From the NCBI GenBank assembly GCA_900618795.1, contig UYJD01000001.1, forward strand, positions 2,622,823 to 2,686,822: a stretch of DNA of 64,000 nt. Reading direction: 5' to 3'. The notes below the pieces were generated by a model. It saw only the letters and a list, made by a program, of their open reading frames with translations. It had not been told where the DNA came from and searched no databases. Below are positions 21,948 to 32,578 of this stretch, in pieces (position 1 is the first letter of the stretch; each line of letters starts with the position of its first letter). This DNA comes from Cyanodermella asteris (lineage: Eukaryota; Ascomycota; Lecanoromycetes; Ostropales; Stictidaceae). The translations under genes were made by a program, and so were the position numbers.

Positions 21948-22675
21948 ATGGCCGACGGACTTAACGACGCTCGCGCAATGCGCATTGCAGAAGTTCTCAC
22001 AGACTATCAGGCCATCCAAACACAAATCGCCGGTTTCCGCCCACAGTTGAGCCAGTCTCAGCAAGGCCTTCCCGGCTATGTGATTTTGAACCAGGTTCTT
22101 GTTGAAGGTGCCGCACTTCTTGCAGTTCCATTTGCGGGCAGCGCGAACATCACCGTCCCCGTCAGCCCCGGAGAGGGAACGAAGAAACAGCTCCAGAGGT
22201 AAGGCGCATCCAAATATCACAACTATCGTACGAATGCTCACATCTCGTAGCATTCTGCTTGATGCATCATCTCGGCGATTCCGCGCCATGCGTCTGTACG
22301 AGCGAGGAGTCGCCGCGGTGCGGTGGATTCAGCGCCGCAACCAAGTGTTACAGGGCAAACAACCCACCAGCGCAAACGCGCAAGTGCTGTCGAAACTCGA
22401 CAACGCCCTGAGATCGGTGAGTTCTAAGCAGAGTGCGAGTCGTGGTCCAAGGTCGTGGGCTACGTAAAGTCACTGGTGACTTCGCCCCATGACCACGGTT
22501 CAGATAAGCTTTTCTCGCTTATCCCCGCGTTCGCGCTAACGCCTTATAGGAGATCCTTGCCGTTACCGACCAAAAAGTCTTCCAGCAACTCAACCAGAAG
22601 GACACCGCCTCCGGCAACTGGACGGGGGAAATGCCCTCTTTGGCCACGATTCAGCAATTCGTCCGCTCACAATAG
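21948..22675 (+). CDS. Unknown 180-residue protein, three exons
   Basis: Three exons (21948-22198, 22251-22416, 22550-22675) join in phase to 180 residues. Introns are 52 and 133 bp with GTAAGG and GTGAGT donors and TCGTAG and TTATAG acceptors; the second has a clear CGCTAAC branch site. The protein starts MADGLNDARAMRIAEVLTDY and is predicted mostly helical (YQAIQTQIAGFRPQLSQSQQ, then RFRAMRLYERGVAAVRWIQR). There is no signal peptide or membrane span. I do not recognise a family. The long CT-rich leader and neat intron signals make a real expressed gene likely. Confidence 0.7.
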
Positions 22676-23434
22676 AAATCGTGGCTCCGTCATGGACTGC
22701 TGACCGCGCCCAAGTATCGGCACCTTCTCTTTTGCCTAGCACGACTTACCACCATCACCACCACCACCATCCGACCATCATCTTCGTCGTTTGACACGGC
22801 GCGATCTGGACATCCCGCTGGCTGACCGGCTGTTGGCACGCTGGGCTCATCCGTCAATGGCTGGACTTGCTACTTTGCCATAGTCTCATTTGTGGCAGGA
22901 CCATGCGGGCCGTGCAGGACCACATTTAACGGCTTTGTTCTACTCTTGCGGCCATCGATAGAACTGTTTTCTTTATTATTCACCTTTCCTCCGTTAGGAA
23001 TGGGCTGAAAAAGCGGGGCGTTTAAACACGAAGGATTTGCTTCTCCATATTATTGTACTGTATAATTTGTGCGAACGTCGCGCCCGCAGGCGGGCAAGCG
23101 AAGTTCCTAATCACTAATTTTTATCTCAAAATCCTGAACTCTGTAGTGCGTCCAACTTACTCGCGAATCAAAGTGGCAGGGCGGGGCTATTATAGACGCG
23201 AGCTAACAGTCAATGACAGAAACTGGGGTTCGTATACTTAAAGCGGCAACTAACCTTATCAACGTGCCAGAACATACTTCAGCCGCTACCAAGCAACGCG
23301 AAGACATAGCAGAACGACTCACATACTCGACCAAATCTTCATCATCGGAGGTCGCCAAGACAAAACGCCATGGTGACGCTAGCATTTTTGAGACATCACT
23401 TGTTCAGCTAAAAGTACGCACCACCGCTCAGACC
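22676..23434. other. Convergent spacer with CAC/CAT repeat
   Basis: About 760 bases between convergent genes. A short trinucleotide-like run of CAC/CAT units occurs at 22748-22770. A plus-strand open frame from 23213 runs antisense into the next gene and is not credible as a gene. The stretch 22980-23200 is AT-richer than its surroundings. Confidence 0.45.
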
Positions 23435-24607
23435 TCAACATCCCCTGCTGGTGACTCGCATCGCACTGGGGTCTCGAGCCGGCGCTGCGGGGCCAATAAC
23501 CTTACCGAAGATGAGCCTCGTACGCGCGCTTCTATCACATCTCCCATACTCATCGAGTACAGCCATGACCTCCTCTTCCTCCCACCTGACGCCCATGTCG
23601 AGAAAGTGCTCCGCAATATCCGTGACATCGCGATCAGTCTCATAATACATGGCAAGCACAAGATCATACTCACGGATCAGTTGATCTCGCAGCGTGAGCT
23701 CAAACTGCTCCACGGCTTCCCGATCACCTTGGAACAACGTCCCGAACGGCTCCGGTTGCGGCCAGCAGAAGCCCAGGTCGTTGATGTTCAAGTAGTATCC
23801 CCATTCGCGCTCCGCTTCGATCACGGTCGCGAGGTCTACGTCCTTGCCCTGTCGGACCATCAACTGGCAGATGTCCTGCCAAGTTTCCGGCACCGTGCTG
23901 TTTCGTAGCACCCAGATGTGTCGTTTATCGGCTTTGCTTAGGGAGTGCATCTCTTCGAGGAAGCGCCGGCGCGCGATCATGTCGGAGAGCTCGCGTTTGG
24001 CGAAGAGCGGGTGGGCGGCTTGCCAGGCTTTGCGGAGGCCGTCGTCCCATTCGTAGAGGTTGTAGCGTTGGCGGAAGGCCAGCAGGGCGCCGTCCTCGGC
24101 AGGCGTCCAGTGATTGGAGTATGTCGCGATGTTGGATAGTGAACTGCTGGGCGTGAGGAGAGGCTCGCTGGCTCCGAGAAAGGGATCATCTGGAGTGTGT
24201 TCGGGGGTCGAGACGGGGCTAGATAGAGTCAGAAAGGGAGTGCTGAGGATCGCCACGCTGCGTCTACGTAGCGAAGCCGGTGTAGTGCAAGTCGGAAGGC
24301 TGACGGGATTGCTCGCGATCGCGACGCTGCGTTGGCGAGATGGCGCTCGGTTTGCAATGACTCCAACAGGGTTGTAAATAGCGGTTGAGGAACGTTCACG
24401 CTGACGGGATTGAATTTGCGGGCCTGGATGTTCGTGAAGCACCGGTGCCACAGAGATAACCCGCCCGCGATCGCGACTCGGGCTCATCTGCTGGCCTACC
24501 CTGGCGGTGTCAGTGGTCTCTAGAGAGCTGTACTCACCCAAAGGCTGCATATTTGCCATCAAGACCGGGTTGAAGGCCGGGAACGATTCTGAACCAGCAT
24601 TGTACAT
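23435..24607 (-). CDS. Unknown protein with SANT-like segment
   Basis: A 390-residue frame starting MYNAGSESFPAFNPVLMANM; another in-frame ATG lies nine codons upstream. Residues about 60-150 are Ser/Thr/Pro/Arg-rich with two near-repeats, RQRSVAIASNP and RRRSVAILSTP, and a third weaker copy. A Trp-containing helical block follows (HWTPAEDGALLAFRQRY, then WDDGLRKAWQAAHPLFAKRE), distantly like a Myb/SANT module, but I cannot assign it firmly. The C-terminal third is acidic and helical (FELTLRDQLIREYDLVLAMY, VRWEEEEVMAVLDEYG). No signal peptide or membrane segment. A 37-base GTGAGT...CCAG segment near the N-terminus could be a tiny intron, so the N-terminal part is uncertain. Confidence 0.6.
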   Translation of the reverse strand: MYNAGSESFPAFNPVLMANMQPLGEYSSLETTDTARVGQQMSPSRDRGRVISVAPVLHEHPGPQIQSRQRERSSTAIYNPVGVIANRAPSRQRSVAIASNPVSLPTCTTPASLRRRSVAILSTPFLTLSSPVSTPEHTPDDPFLGASEPLLTPSSSLSNIATYSNHWTPAEDGALLAFRQRYNLYEWDDGLRKAWQAAHPLFAKRELSDMIARRRFLEEMHSLSKADKRHIWVLRNSTVPETWQDICQLMVRQGKDVDLATVIEAEREWGYYLNINDLGFCWPQPEPFGTLFQGDREAVEQFELTLRDQLIREYDLVLAMYYETDRDVTDIAEHFLDMGVRWEEEEVMAVLDEYGRCDRSARTRLIFGKVIGPAAPARDPSAMRVTSRGC

Positions 24608-25718
24608 TTTCAATTTACCGTATGTTGTCTTCACAGACGTCGATGTGTACTTTTGGGATTTCCTGAAGCAAGCAAGCGGAATTTCGAGTTTGTGGAAATA
24701 TCATACATGCAAAACGCAGGTTCATGGTCAAGTGCAACGAGGTAATATGCTTCGGTCTGCACTATTGTAAGGGTGAGGGGACGAAGTTACGTGAAAGAAG
24801 CTCAAAGAACCTTTCGAATAACAGGCGCACTTGAGCATAGTCGAACAAAGGGGAATTAGGAACAATGCAAAGCGGTTCCATCAAAGGAAAGTAGCAAGGC
24901 CTGTCAAATGCCAAATGGCAGCACTCTGGTCCAAGGCTTCCTTGATTGAACTATCAGATGAAATGCTGTCCGGTGAAATCAGAGCACGCTAAACGGAATG
25001 GGCCTTTGGCAAGCCGATTCTGGCGACGGAAGCTGTGCACACTTGCGCATCCAGATTCCAGAAGCTGACGACGTGCGATGATGATGCTCGAGAGCTTGCA
25101 AAGGACATTTCGATGCTCTGCTGTGCTTGCAATAATCGTTCAGCTGTTGTGCGGTATGTGTAAGCGTACTGGACATGTCAGAAGGGGACATCCTTGAGGT
25201 CGGCATTGGGTTGGAATCACGTGATCTCAAGATCAGATTATCATAGAAAGTTGGACCAAGTATCGAGTGTCCAGCTATTCACAACGTCTTATAACGCCAG
25301 CGATCACACAAAACTTCAAACAGGAAATGAATGGCCCACGGATGAGATGAATACACTCACAAGGTGATGGACAGACTGTTCCTTGGTGAAATACGAACTG
25401 TGGCTATTCATGCAGTGCAGTACGTATTCAAATTGGACTTGTAGATTACGTCAAATGGTAGAAGCGGCAGGATTGAGAATCAAAATCACTTTCATTGATT
25501 CTCCAGAGTCCAGCTATGAGCTGCGCTTCGGAGAGAGATGCCCAATCGGCGTCTCTGTCCTCGTTGGGCGTTGCATCGTGTCACCATCGTGTACTGCCAT
25601 TCAGTGCTGTATCGGCGTAGCAGCTCTTGCAAACCGAACGCCTGGACTTGGCCGACACGAATTGTTGGCCGAATGGCGGACAATTATGTTTTGTCATATC
25701 ATCGGATTTTCCGTCTGT
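24608..25718. other. Gene-free stretch between minus-strand genes
   Basis: About 1.1 kb between the unknown SANT-like gene and the end of RPL28. I find no frame with convincing protein character, no RNA gene and no repeat. Confidence 0.45.
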
Positions 25719-26122
25719 CTAAGCAACAAGCTCAACAACGCCACCGGCTTCCTTGATCTTGCGTTCGGCCTCCTTTGAGACTACAGACTCCATCAGTATG
25801 CGTGCCATGTTCCGCTTCCGGCTTTTGACTTACCGTATCTGGCCTTGACGACAATTGGGATCTCGGGGATGCGACCCTTTCCGAGGACCTTGGCGTATCC
25901 GAGAGAGAGCAGGTCGAGGACCGGGGCTTTGTCACCAGCCTTCTTTGAGACGTACTCATCACGCTTCTCTTGCGGGATCAAAGTCCACAGCTTGTCGAGG
26001 TTGATGACAGGCTTCCAGAAGTGGTTGGTCTGGCGGTGGAAGTAGCGCATACCGACCTTTCCGAAGTAACCGGGATGGTACTTGTCCATGTTGATACGGT
26101 GGTGGTGCTGACCACCAGCGAG

Positions 26123-26157
<35 letters not shown>

Positions 26158-26406
26158 CACTGTCGAGGATTAGTACTTTTGGCCCAAGCAGGACCGGGAC
26201 ACTAGACCCTTACCGTCCATGACCGGCTGAGACGTGACCGCGCCTGCATAGATGTTAGCAACTGTATGGAAATAATGGTGTGAAGCAGAAGCCCAAGGAT
26301 GCGATTCGATTCAGCTGATGTGGTTGACGAATCTGTCGCAATCGCGTTGAACCTCCGCAGCGTGGCATACGTACAGCTTGCGCGTCTTGTGAGTACGGGT
26401 AGGCAT
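25719..26406 (-). CDS. RPL28: 60S ribosomal protein uL15 (L28/L27a)
   Basis: Cytosolic large-subunit protein uL15 (yeast Rpl28, human RPL27A). Four exons (26406-26375, 26243-26214, 26159-25834, 25780-25719) give 149 residues, identical in length to yeast Rpl28. Spliced sequence begins [20 protein letters not shown] and continues [20 protein letters not shown], the conserved rRNA-contacting extension, then [20 protein letters not shown]. The last exon supplies [18 protein letters not shown]. Three introns of 131, 54 and 53 bp interrupt the early and last parts; early introns are typical of fungal ribosomal protein genes. All joins keep phase and match the known protein. Confidence 0.97.
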
Positions 26407-26811
26407 GATGGCAATGCAGAAGTTGTTGTCCTGATTGCGATGCTTGGGATCCGTCGACAAACCTATTCGAGATTTCAGGTTGCGGAGTTTCGCACGTTGG
26501 TGCTTGAACGCTGACTAAGCGCTGCAAACCCTAGTCGAAGCACGACTACAAGGACAAAGTCGCGAAATCTTGGCATGTCTAGTGCACGGGCCACAACTTG
26601 CATGGGCGATCATGAGCAGGGCATACAGAGAGTGTCAACATTCAGAGTGGCCGATGGTGAGAAGATTGCATAAATTTCTTTGCAAGCAATAGGCCAACAA
26701 GCCCCACATGTTGGCTCGTGACCTGAGCCCATCGTAAACATTGCTTTTCATACAAGCCAGTAGCACCATATACCCGAGAACGCCTTGCTGTGATGCCCCT
26801 TCTTTCCAAGC
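26407..26811. other. RPL28 promoter region
   Basis: About 400 bases between the RPL28 start and the end of the eIF3i gene, both on the minus strand. It should contain the RPL28 promoter. I see no clear TATA box. Confidence 0.45.
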
Positions 26812-27905
26812 CTACGAATCCTTCTCTGCCTGCGCTCGCTGATTTCTGGCATGCTCGCGCTCGACCTCATACAAGAAATCAAAGTAAGCCTTGTCGAAGT
26901 GGTGCACTCTGACATAGCCGTCCTCACCTCCGCTGGCGTAGCTCCTGCCCTGAGGATCGCATGCGATGTTGTTCAACGGACCAAAGTGACCTCTGACACG
27001 ACCAACCTCGTCCTCGAAGATCTTGTGATAGAATCTGGCCTCGAACTTTCCTTGACGAGAAGAAGTGGTAGTGACGTTCATGGCAGCCTGGCCACCGCCC
27101 AGAATAACAAAATCCTTTTTGGCTGTGATAGCAGCGGTGTTGAGGGGTGTATCAGCAACATATGTTTTCATCAGCGACAGGTCGCGTGCGGAGATAAGTT
27201 TGGCGGTCTTATCTTTGGAGGCTGTGATGAAGTATGTCCTATCGGCCGACCACTGCAGATCTGTGACTGAACCCTGTCCCTCGTCGAGATGGTAAAGTTC
27301 GTTACGAAGGGCATCGCCCGTCTTCGCGTCGTACTGAGTAACTGATCCGTCTTCGTGTCCAGCAATAATGTACTTGGCCAAATAACTCCATCCTGCTCTT
27401 GTAGCCTTGCTCTCCGCGCACTCTATTCTCAGGCTGTATTCGTCGGTCTGTTCTGCTTCCACGTCCACCTTGACATCGTATGTGACGATAGTTCCCAGGT
27501 AACCCATACGCTGTTCAGTGATGGCAAGGAGCTGAGTACCATCCTCGCTGAACTCTACCCACTTGACAGCGGTGGGAAAATCCCAGACCTTTAAGCACTT
27601 GCCGGTTCGGATATCCCACAGGCGCATTGTGTTGTCGGCGGCGCCAGAGGCAATCATGGTGGTGCTGGGGTCGACATCGACTGTCCAGATGGCGCCTTGA
27701 TGACCATGGTACGTGCCGAGACGCTCGCCGTTCACACTGAACCAAGCACAAATGATCTGGTCCTTGGCGACTGAGAAGATGATATCGCCGTCCTTGGTGT
27801 ACTTGACTTGCGTCAAGGCGCGTTCCTGTCAGGGTTTTAGCGGGAGCAAGAGCGGGCGCCGGGGCAAGGCTCTCTCACATGACCTTGTAGCAAAATCGGT
27901 CTCAT
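26812..27905 (-). CDS. TIF34: Translation initiation factor eIF3 subunit i
   Basis: WD-repeat subunit i of eIF3 (yeast Tif34), which binds eIF3b and g and helps recruit the 43S complex to mRNA. Two exons (27905-27879, 27825-26812) encode 346 residues, the family length. The first exon encodes only nine residues, MRPILLQGH, and the join gives [18 protein letters not shown], the canonical N-terminus. Seven WD repeats follow, for example [19 protein letters not shown] with [17 protein letters not shown], and [18 protein letters not shown], ending in the conserved [16 protein letters not shown]. The 53-bp intron has a GTGAGA donor and a GACAG acceptor. It is divergent from the C1-THF synthase gene. 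Confidence 0.96.
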
Positions 27906-28471
27906 CTTGACGTTGACGTTGGCTTTGCTAGAAAAGGGTGGCTTCGATGTGAGTCTTTGAGGTGGCAGCGGACTTTCTTTGGATCTTGCGGGGCGGACAG
28001 CGGCGGAGCAGCAATTTTGGTGCGTCTGCGGCTCAGCGAGCGATCTGACGCCCGCCCGACCAAATTTGTCGTCGATTGTGCGACATGCAATTATCTTCCG
28101 CCAGTCCTTCGTTCTGCTACATCTTTAATGCTTCTTGCAAGCCTCGTCAGAGCATTGATAATGGCGCATATATATTCCAGGCGATGAGTAGCTTGAACGC
28201 CTTCAAGCTTCGTTCGTATCCTTATTCCGTTTCACAGCGTTCTATATTTGCCCTACGCCAAACTTGAAGCTACGCGTTGGAGGGCCGGCCAAATCAAGCA
28301 TTACGTCTTCCAGCCACGCGTGATAAAATCTGCTTTTGCAGACCATATAGTCGTTGCTCGCCAGGGCAGATGACATATACGTTGACTTTACTCGGTGCCC
28401 AACCGTCTGCTTCAGCTTCCTGGCTCAGACTGCAGTGCTTCGCGAAGAGCCGGAGCTGGACTTGGCTGAAA
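27906..28471. other. Divergent promoter, TIF34 and C1-THF synthase
   Basis: About 560 bases between the divergent starts. A TATATAT stretch near 28167-28173 could position transcription of the plus-strand gene. The frame of the downstream gene is open over its last 200 bases, including an in-frame ATG at 28370. Confidence 0.45.
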
Positions 28472-31400
28472 ATGGGGAGATCTTCGGCGCCGATTCCCGC
28501 AAGACTGTTTACGCGGGGCACTCACTCTCAGCTGAATGTAAGATTCAGCCCACCATACTTTCAACTCTACTTCGCGCACGCGACATTGCAACGACTACGT
28601 CGCGCCTCTCTCGCTACTCTTTCTTTGCGAGGAGTCCATTCATCCGCAGCTTCGCAACCTGTGAGAGCCTTCGCCACGGGTGCAGCCACGATGGGCGCCG
28701 AAAAGATTGATGGCACGGCCATCGCCAAGAGCATCAGAGAGCGCATTCACCAAAGAATAGCTCAGACACAATCTGCCAACCCTCGATACAAGCCAGCTCT
28801 CACAATTGTGCAAGTGGGTGATAGGCCTGATTCCAGCACCTATGTTCGCATGAAGCTCAAGGCCGCCGAAGAGGCCAACATCAATTGCACATTGGAGACT
28901 TACCCAGAGTCAGTCTCGGAAGCTGAGCTGCTCCAGCACCTGTCTAGGCTCAACCGCGATTCGAGTGTACACGGTATTCTCGTTCAGCTGCCTCTGCCGA
29001 AGCACATCAATGAACACACCATCACCACAGCGGTCGACGAAGAGAAGGATGTAGACGGTTTCGGCACTGTGAACATCGGAGACCTCGCCAAGCGTGGTGG
29101 CAAGCCATTATTCATACCATGCACACCCAAGGGAGTCATGGTCCTTCTGAAGGAGTCGGGAGTTGATCTGAAGGGCAAAAATGCCGTCGTTCTTGGCCGC
29201 AGTGATATCGTGGGTACACCAGTGGCCATGCTTCTGCAAAAGGCAGACGCAACCGTCACTATCTGTCACTCGAGAACTCAGGATCTGGAAAAGAAAGTGA
29301 GAGAGGCCGATGTGGTGGTTGCAGCTATTGGTCAGACCCAGTTCGTCAAGGGGGACTGGCTCAAGCCTGGCGCCGTTGTGATTGACGTTGGAACCAACTA
29401 TATTGACGACGCCTCGAAAAAGTCTGGCAAGCGTTTGGTAGGCGATGTCGACTACGACTCTGCTGTTGAGGTTGCTTCAAAGATCACTCCAGTCCCCGGA
29501 GGGGTTGGTCCCATGACCGTGGCCATGCTTTTGGAAAATGTCATTGCAGCCGCCGATCATTCGGTTGAGAAACAGAAGATTCGATACGTGACACCTCTTC
29601 CGCTCAAGATCGAGAAACCTGTCAAGTCGGACATTGCCATCTCTAGAGCCCAGCAGCCAAAATTGATCACTACGGTCGCCACTGAAGCTGGAATCGCTCC
29701 ATACGAGCTCGAGCCATATGGTGCCTATAAGGCCAAGGTCGATATTGCCATCTTAAACCGTCTCGAGCATCGTCGCAATGGACGCTATGTGCTTGTAGCT
29801 GGTATCACGCCGACTCCGCTCGGTGAAGGCAAATCAACCACTACGATCGGACTGACCCAAGCACTTGCTGCACACTGCAACCGTATTGCCTTTGCAAACG
29901 TGCGTCAGCCGTCTCAGGGTCCTACTTTCGGCATCAAGGGAGGTGCAGCAGGAGGCGGTTACAGTCAAGTCATTCCCATGGACGAGTTCAACCTTCACCT
30001 GACTGGCGACATCCACGCCATTACAGCTGCCAACAATCTGCTTGCCGCTGCGATCGATACCAGAATGTACCACGAGGCAACACAAAAGGATGGCCCGTTG
30101 TACAAACGCCTTGTACCGGCAGTAAAGGGCAAGCGCGAATTCAAGCCTGTCATGCTCCGCCGCCTGAAAAAGTTGGGAATCACCAAGGCCGACCCCAACG
30201 AGTTGACTGAGGAGGAAATCAACCACTTCGCTCGTCTGGACATTGATCCCGAAACGATCACATGGAGGAGAGTACTCGATGTCAACGACCGACACCTGCG
30301 ACAGATCACGATCGGGCAAGCACCTACCGAGGCAAAGGGAGGTCCTCGACAGACTGGATTCGATATCTCGGTCGCTTCTGAGTGTATGGCCATCCTCGCG
30401 TTGAGCAACTCGCTTGGTGATATGCGTGAGCGTCTGGGACGTATGGTCGTCGCATTCAGCAAGCGCGGCGAGCCTGTGACTTGTGATGATATCGGAGCTG
30501 GAGGTGCTTTGACTGCACTTCTGAAGGATGCCATCAAGCCGAACATGATGCAAACATTGGAGGGTACACCAGTCTTTGTTCACGCTGGTCCTTTCGCGAA
30601 CATTTCCATCGGTGCCTCGTCTGTCCTTGCTGACAAGGTTGCCTTGAAGCTGGCAGGAACAGAGCCAGAGGAGGACCACAACTCAAAGAGCGGCTTTGTC
30701 GTCACCGAAGCAGGTTTTGACTTCACAATGGGTGGCGAGCGGTTCATGAACATCAAGTGCCGATCATCCGGCCTTTCTCCCGATGTCGTCGTTATCGTTG
30801 CCACCGTTCGTGCGCTCAAGGTCCATGGAGGTGGTCCACCAATCTCAGCAGGCGCCGCTCTTCCCGAGGTTTACACGACTGAAAATGTTGACATCCTCCG
30901 CGCAGGCTGTGTCAACCTTCGCAAGCACATTGCGAACGCAGTCTCCTATGGCGTGCCTGTCGTTGTTGCCATCAACCGAATGACTCAGGACACCGATGCT
31001 GAGCTTGCGGTCATTCGTGAAGAGGCTCTAGCTGCTGGCGCCGTCGACGCCATCCCGGCCAATCACTGGGCCGAGGGTGGTGCCGGTGCCGTTGACCTGG
31101 CAAAGGGTGTCATTGCAGCCGCAGAAAAGGAGAAGAACTTCAAGCTTCTTTACAGCACGGACGGCACCGTGCAGGAACGCATTGACAAGATCGCGCGCGA
31201 GATGTATGGTGCTGAAAAGGTCGAGTTCAGCGAGCTTGCGGCCAAGAAGGTCAAGGTATATGAAGACCAAGGATTGTCAAACCTACCGATTTGTGTAGCC
31301 AAGACTCAGTACAGTCTGTCACACGACCCGGAGCTGAAGGGTGCACCTACTGGCTTCACAGTCCCAATCCGAGACGTCAGGCTAGCGGTCGGCGCCGGCT

Positions 31401-31513
31401 ACTTATACGCATTAGCAGCTGATATCCAGACAATTCCCGGCTTACCTACAGCGCCTGGCTATCTCAACGTTGATGTTGATCCCGAGACAGGCGAGATTGA
31501 TGGCTTGTTTTAG
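28472..31513 (+). CDS. MIS1: C1-tetrahydrofolate synthase, trifunctional
   Basis: One polypeptide with methylene-THF dehydrogenase, methenyl-THF cyclohydrolase and formate-THF ligase activities, interconverting one-carbon units for purine, thymidylate and formyl-Met synthesis. From the chosen ATG it has 1013 residues. The dehydrogenase/cyclohydrolase part includes YVRMKLKAAEEANI with the conserved Lys, DGFGTVNIGDLAKRG and VLGRSDIVGTPVAMLL. The ligase part includes the ATP-binding TPTPLGEGKSTTTIGLTQAL and ends GEIDGLF. The first 73 residues are basic and Ser-rich (GVHSSAASQPVRAFATG), a mitochondrial presequence. A third in-frame ATG at 28691 (MGAEKIDGTAIAKSIRERI) would give a 940-residue cytosolic form, close to yeast Ade3 (946). 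An ATG at 28370 is in frame too but has a weaker context, so 28472 is preferred. No intron is needed. Confidence 0.93.
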   Translation: MGRSSAPIPARLFTRGTHSQLNVRFSPPYFQLYFAHATLQRLRRASLATLSLRGVHSSAASQPVRAFATGAATMGAEKIDGTAIAKSIRERIHQRIAQTQSANPRYKPALTIVQVGDRPDSSTYVRMKLKAAEEANINCTLETYPESVSEAELLQHLSRLNRDSSVHGILVQLPLPKHINEHTITTAVDEEKDVDGFGTVNIGDLAKRGGKPLFIPCTPKGVMVLLKESGVDLKGKNAVVLGRSDIVGTPVAMLLQKADATVTICHSRTQDLEKKVREADVVVAAIGQTQFVKGDWLKPGAVVIDVGTNYIDDASKKSGKRLVGDVDYDSAVEVASKITPVPGGVGPMTVAMLLENVIAAADHSVEKQKIRYVTPLPLKIEKPVKSDIAISRAQQPKLITTVATEAGIAPYELEPYGAYKAKVDIAILNRLEHRRNGRYVLVAGITPTPLGEGKSTTTIGLTQALAAHCNRIAFANVRQPSQGPTFGIKGGAAGGGYSQVIPMDEFNLHLTGDIHAITAANNLLAAAIDTRMYHEATQKDGPLYKRLVPAVKGKREFKPVMLRRLKKLGITKADPNELTEEEINHFARLDIDPETITWRRVLDVNDRHLRQITIGQAPTEAKGGPRQTGFDISVASECMAILALSNSLGDMRERLGRMVVAFSKRGEPVTCDDIGAGGALTALLKDAIKPNMMQTLEGTPVFVHAGPFANISIGASSVLADKVALKLAGTEPEEDHNSKSGFVVTEAGFDFTMGGERFMNIKCRSSGLSPDVVVIVATVRALKVHGGGPPISAGAALPEVYTTENVDILRAGCVNLRKHIANAVSYGVPVVVAINRMTQDTDAELAVIREEALAAGAVDAIPANHWAEGGAGAVDLAKGVIAAAEKEKNFKLLYSTDGTVQERIDKIAREMYGAEKVEFSELAAKKVKVYEDQGLSNLPICVAKTQYSLSHDPELKGAPTGFTVPIRDVRLAVGAGYLYALAADIQTIPGLPTAPGYLNVDVDPETGEIDGLF

Positions 31514-31811
31514 TCTTCGTACACGATAGTCAAAGCAAGGAAGGTATTTTTGTTGCGATATTGCAAATGGGCGGGAGGGAGGCTTTCAACATGAGTCTCC
31601 TGATACATAAATCGGTCAACCGGTAACGATATACGAACGATATGCAGCTAATCATTCAACAAGCGAGCATGGCGCAAAGGGTGGCCAAGGCAATTGGCAT
31701 GGCTTTCAATGTATTTTATGTATATACCCAAAAGAGAGTTTCTGAGTCAATCTGGTCATAGATATCAGGATCCCACAACCGTAAGTCTATTTACTCCAAC
31801 ATTGATGGTTC

Positions 31812-32578
31812 TCACGTCACCTTGACAAAAGTGTCTACGCCCAGATAGTCGAAGGCGCCGACCGGTACACCTTTGTGCCGGAGGATGCAGTACGCGGTGC
31901 TGTAATGAAAGTGGAAATTCGGAATCACGAACTTGGAGACATAGTCCTGCCCAGTCTCGAACTTGAAGTCGCCCGCTGAGCGCGTATCCATGATGATTGC
32001 CGAGTCAGTTCTGCTGTTCATGTCCTCGGGCCTGACCGTGGCCAGGATGTCGATGGTGCGCTGGATGCGCGTCTGCAGCTGGTCAAAGGTCGTTTCGTTG
32101 TCCTCGAACACAACCCTTTCGGTGCCTCCGACGCGAGAGGCCAGGAATTTGGCCGAGTCGCAGGAGTTCTGGACTTGGTAGGTGAGGCTGAGTCGGGATT
32201 AGCTTAGGAATGTACAACAATGTCACGCGTGCTTATTGCGAACAGCTGGCTAGTCTCGGATGCGACCTTGTTCTGGGCTCACAAGTGGAGTCCTCTTTAA
32301 AGGTTAAAAGGACTGTGGTAGCATCATGGCAGTGTTAAAAGACTGGCCAGATACGAGAAGGTACGAGTGCTAAGGCTGAAACCCTGAGCCTCGGATGCAG
32401 GTACAAGTGGTCGGGCCGCTTACGGTTTCATGTCCTCGATGAGTCTAGAGTTGAGCAGCTCCTCGTGCTTGATGCTCTTCTCGTCGGCGAACTTGACGGC
32501 TTTGTCGAGAATACCGGAGAGGTTCCTCAGGTACTTGGTCAGGATGGGGATTGATTGATTGTACAGAGAGGTCGCCAT
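31812..32578 (-). CDS. DUF1993 family protein
   Basis: A 176-residue protein of the DUF1993 family (PF09351), a DinB-like four-helix bundle of unknown role common in fungi and bacteria. Two exons (32578-32424, 32187-31812) are separated by a 236-bp intron, long for this window but with a GTAAGC donor, a GCTAAT branch-like site and a CTCAG acceptor. Family features: an N-terminal helix beginning MATSLYNQSIPILTKYLRNL, central LIEDMKPLTYQVQNSCDSAK, and a C-terminal block KFVIPNFHFHYSTAYCILRH with GVPVGAFDYLG. The conserved His residues of the FHFHYSTAY block are present. No targeting signal is seen. Convergent with the C1-THF synthase gene. Confidence 0.88.

Noticed and set aside
29834-30679. 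281-codon minus-strand open frame
   Set aside because: Shadow of the formate-THF ligase coding strand.
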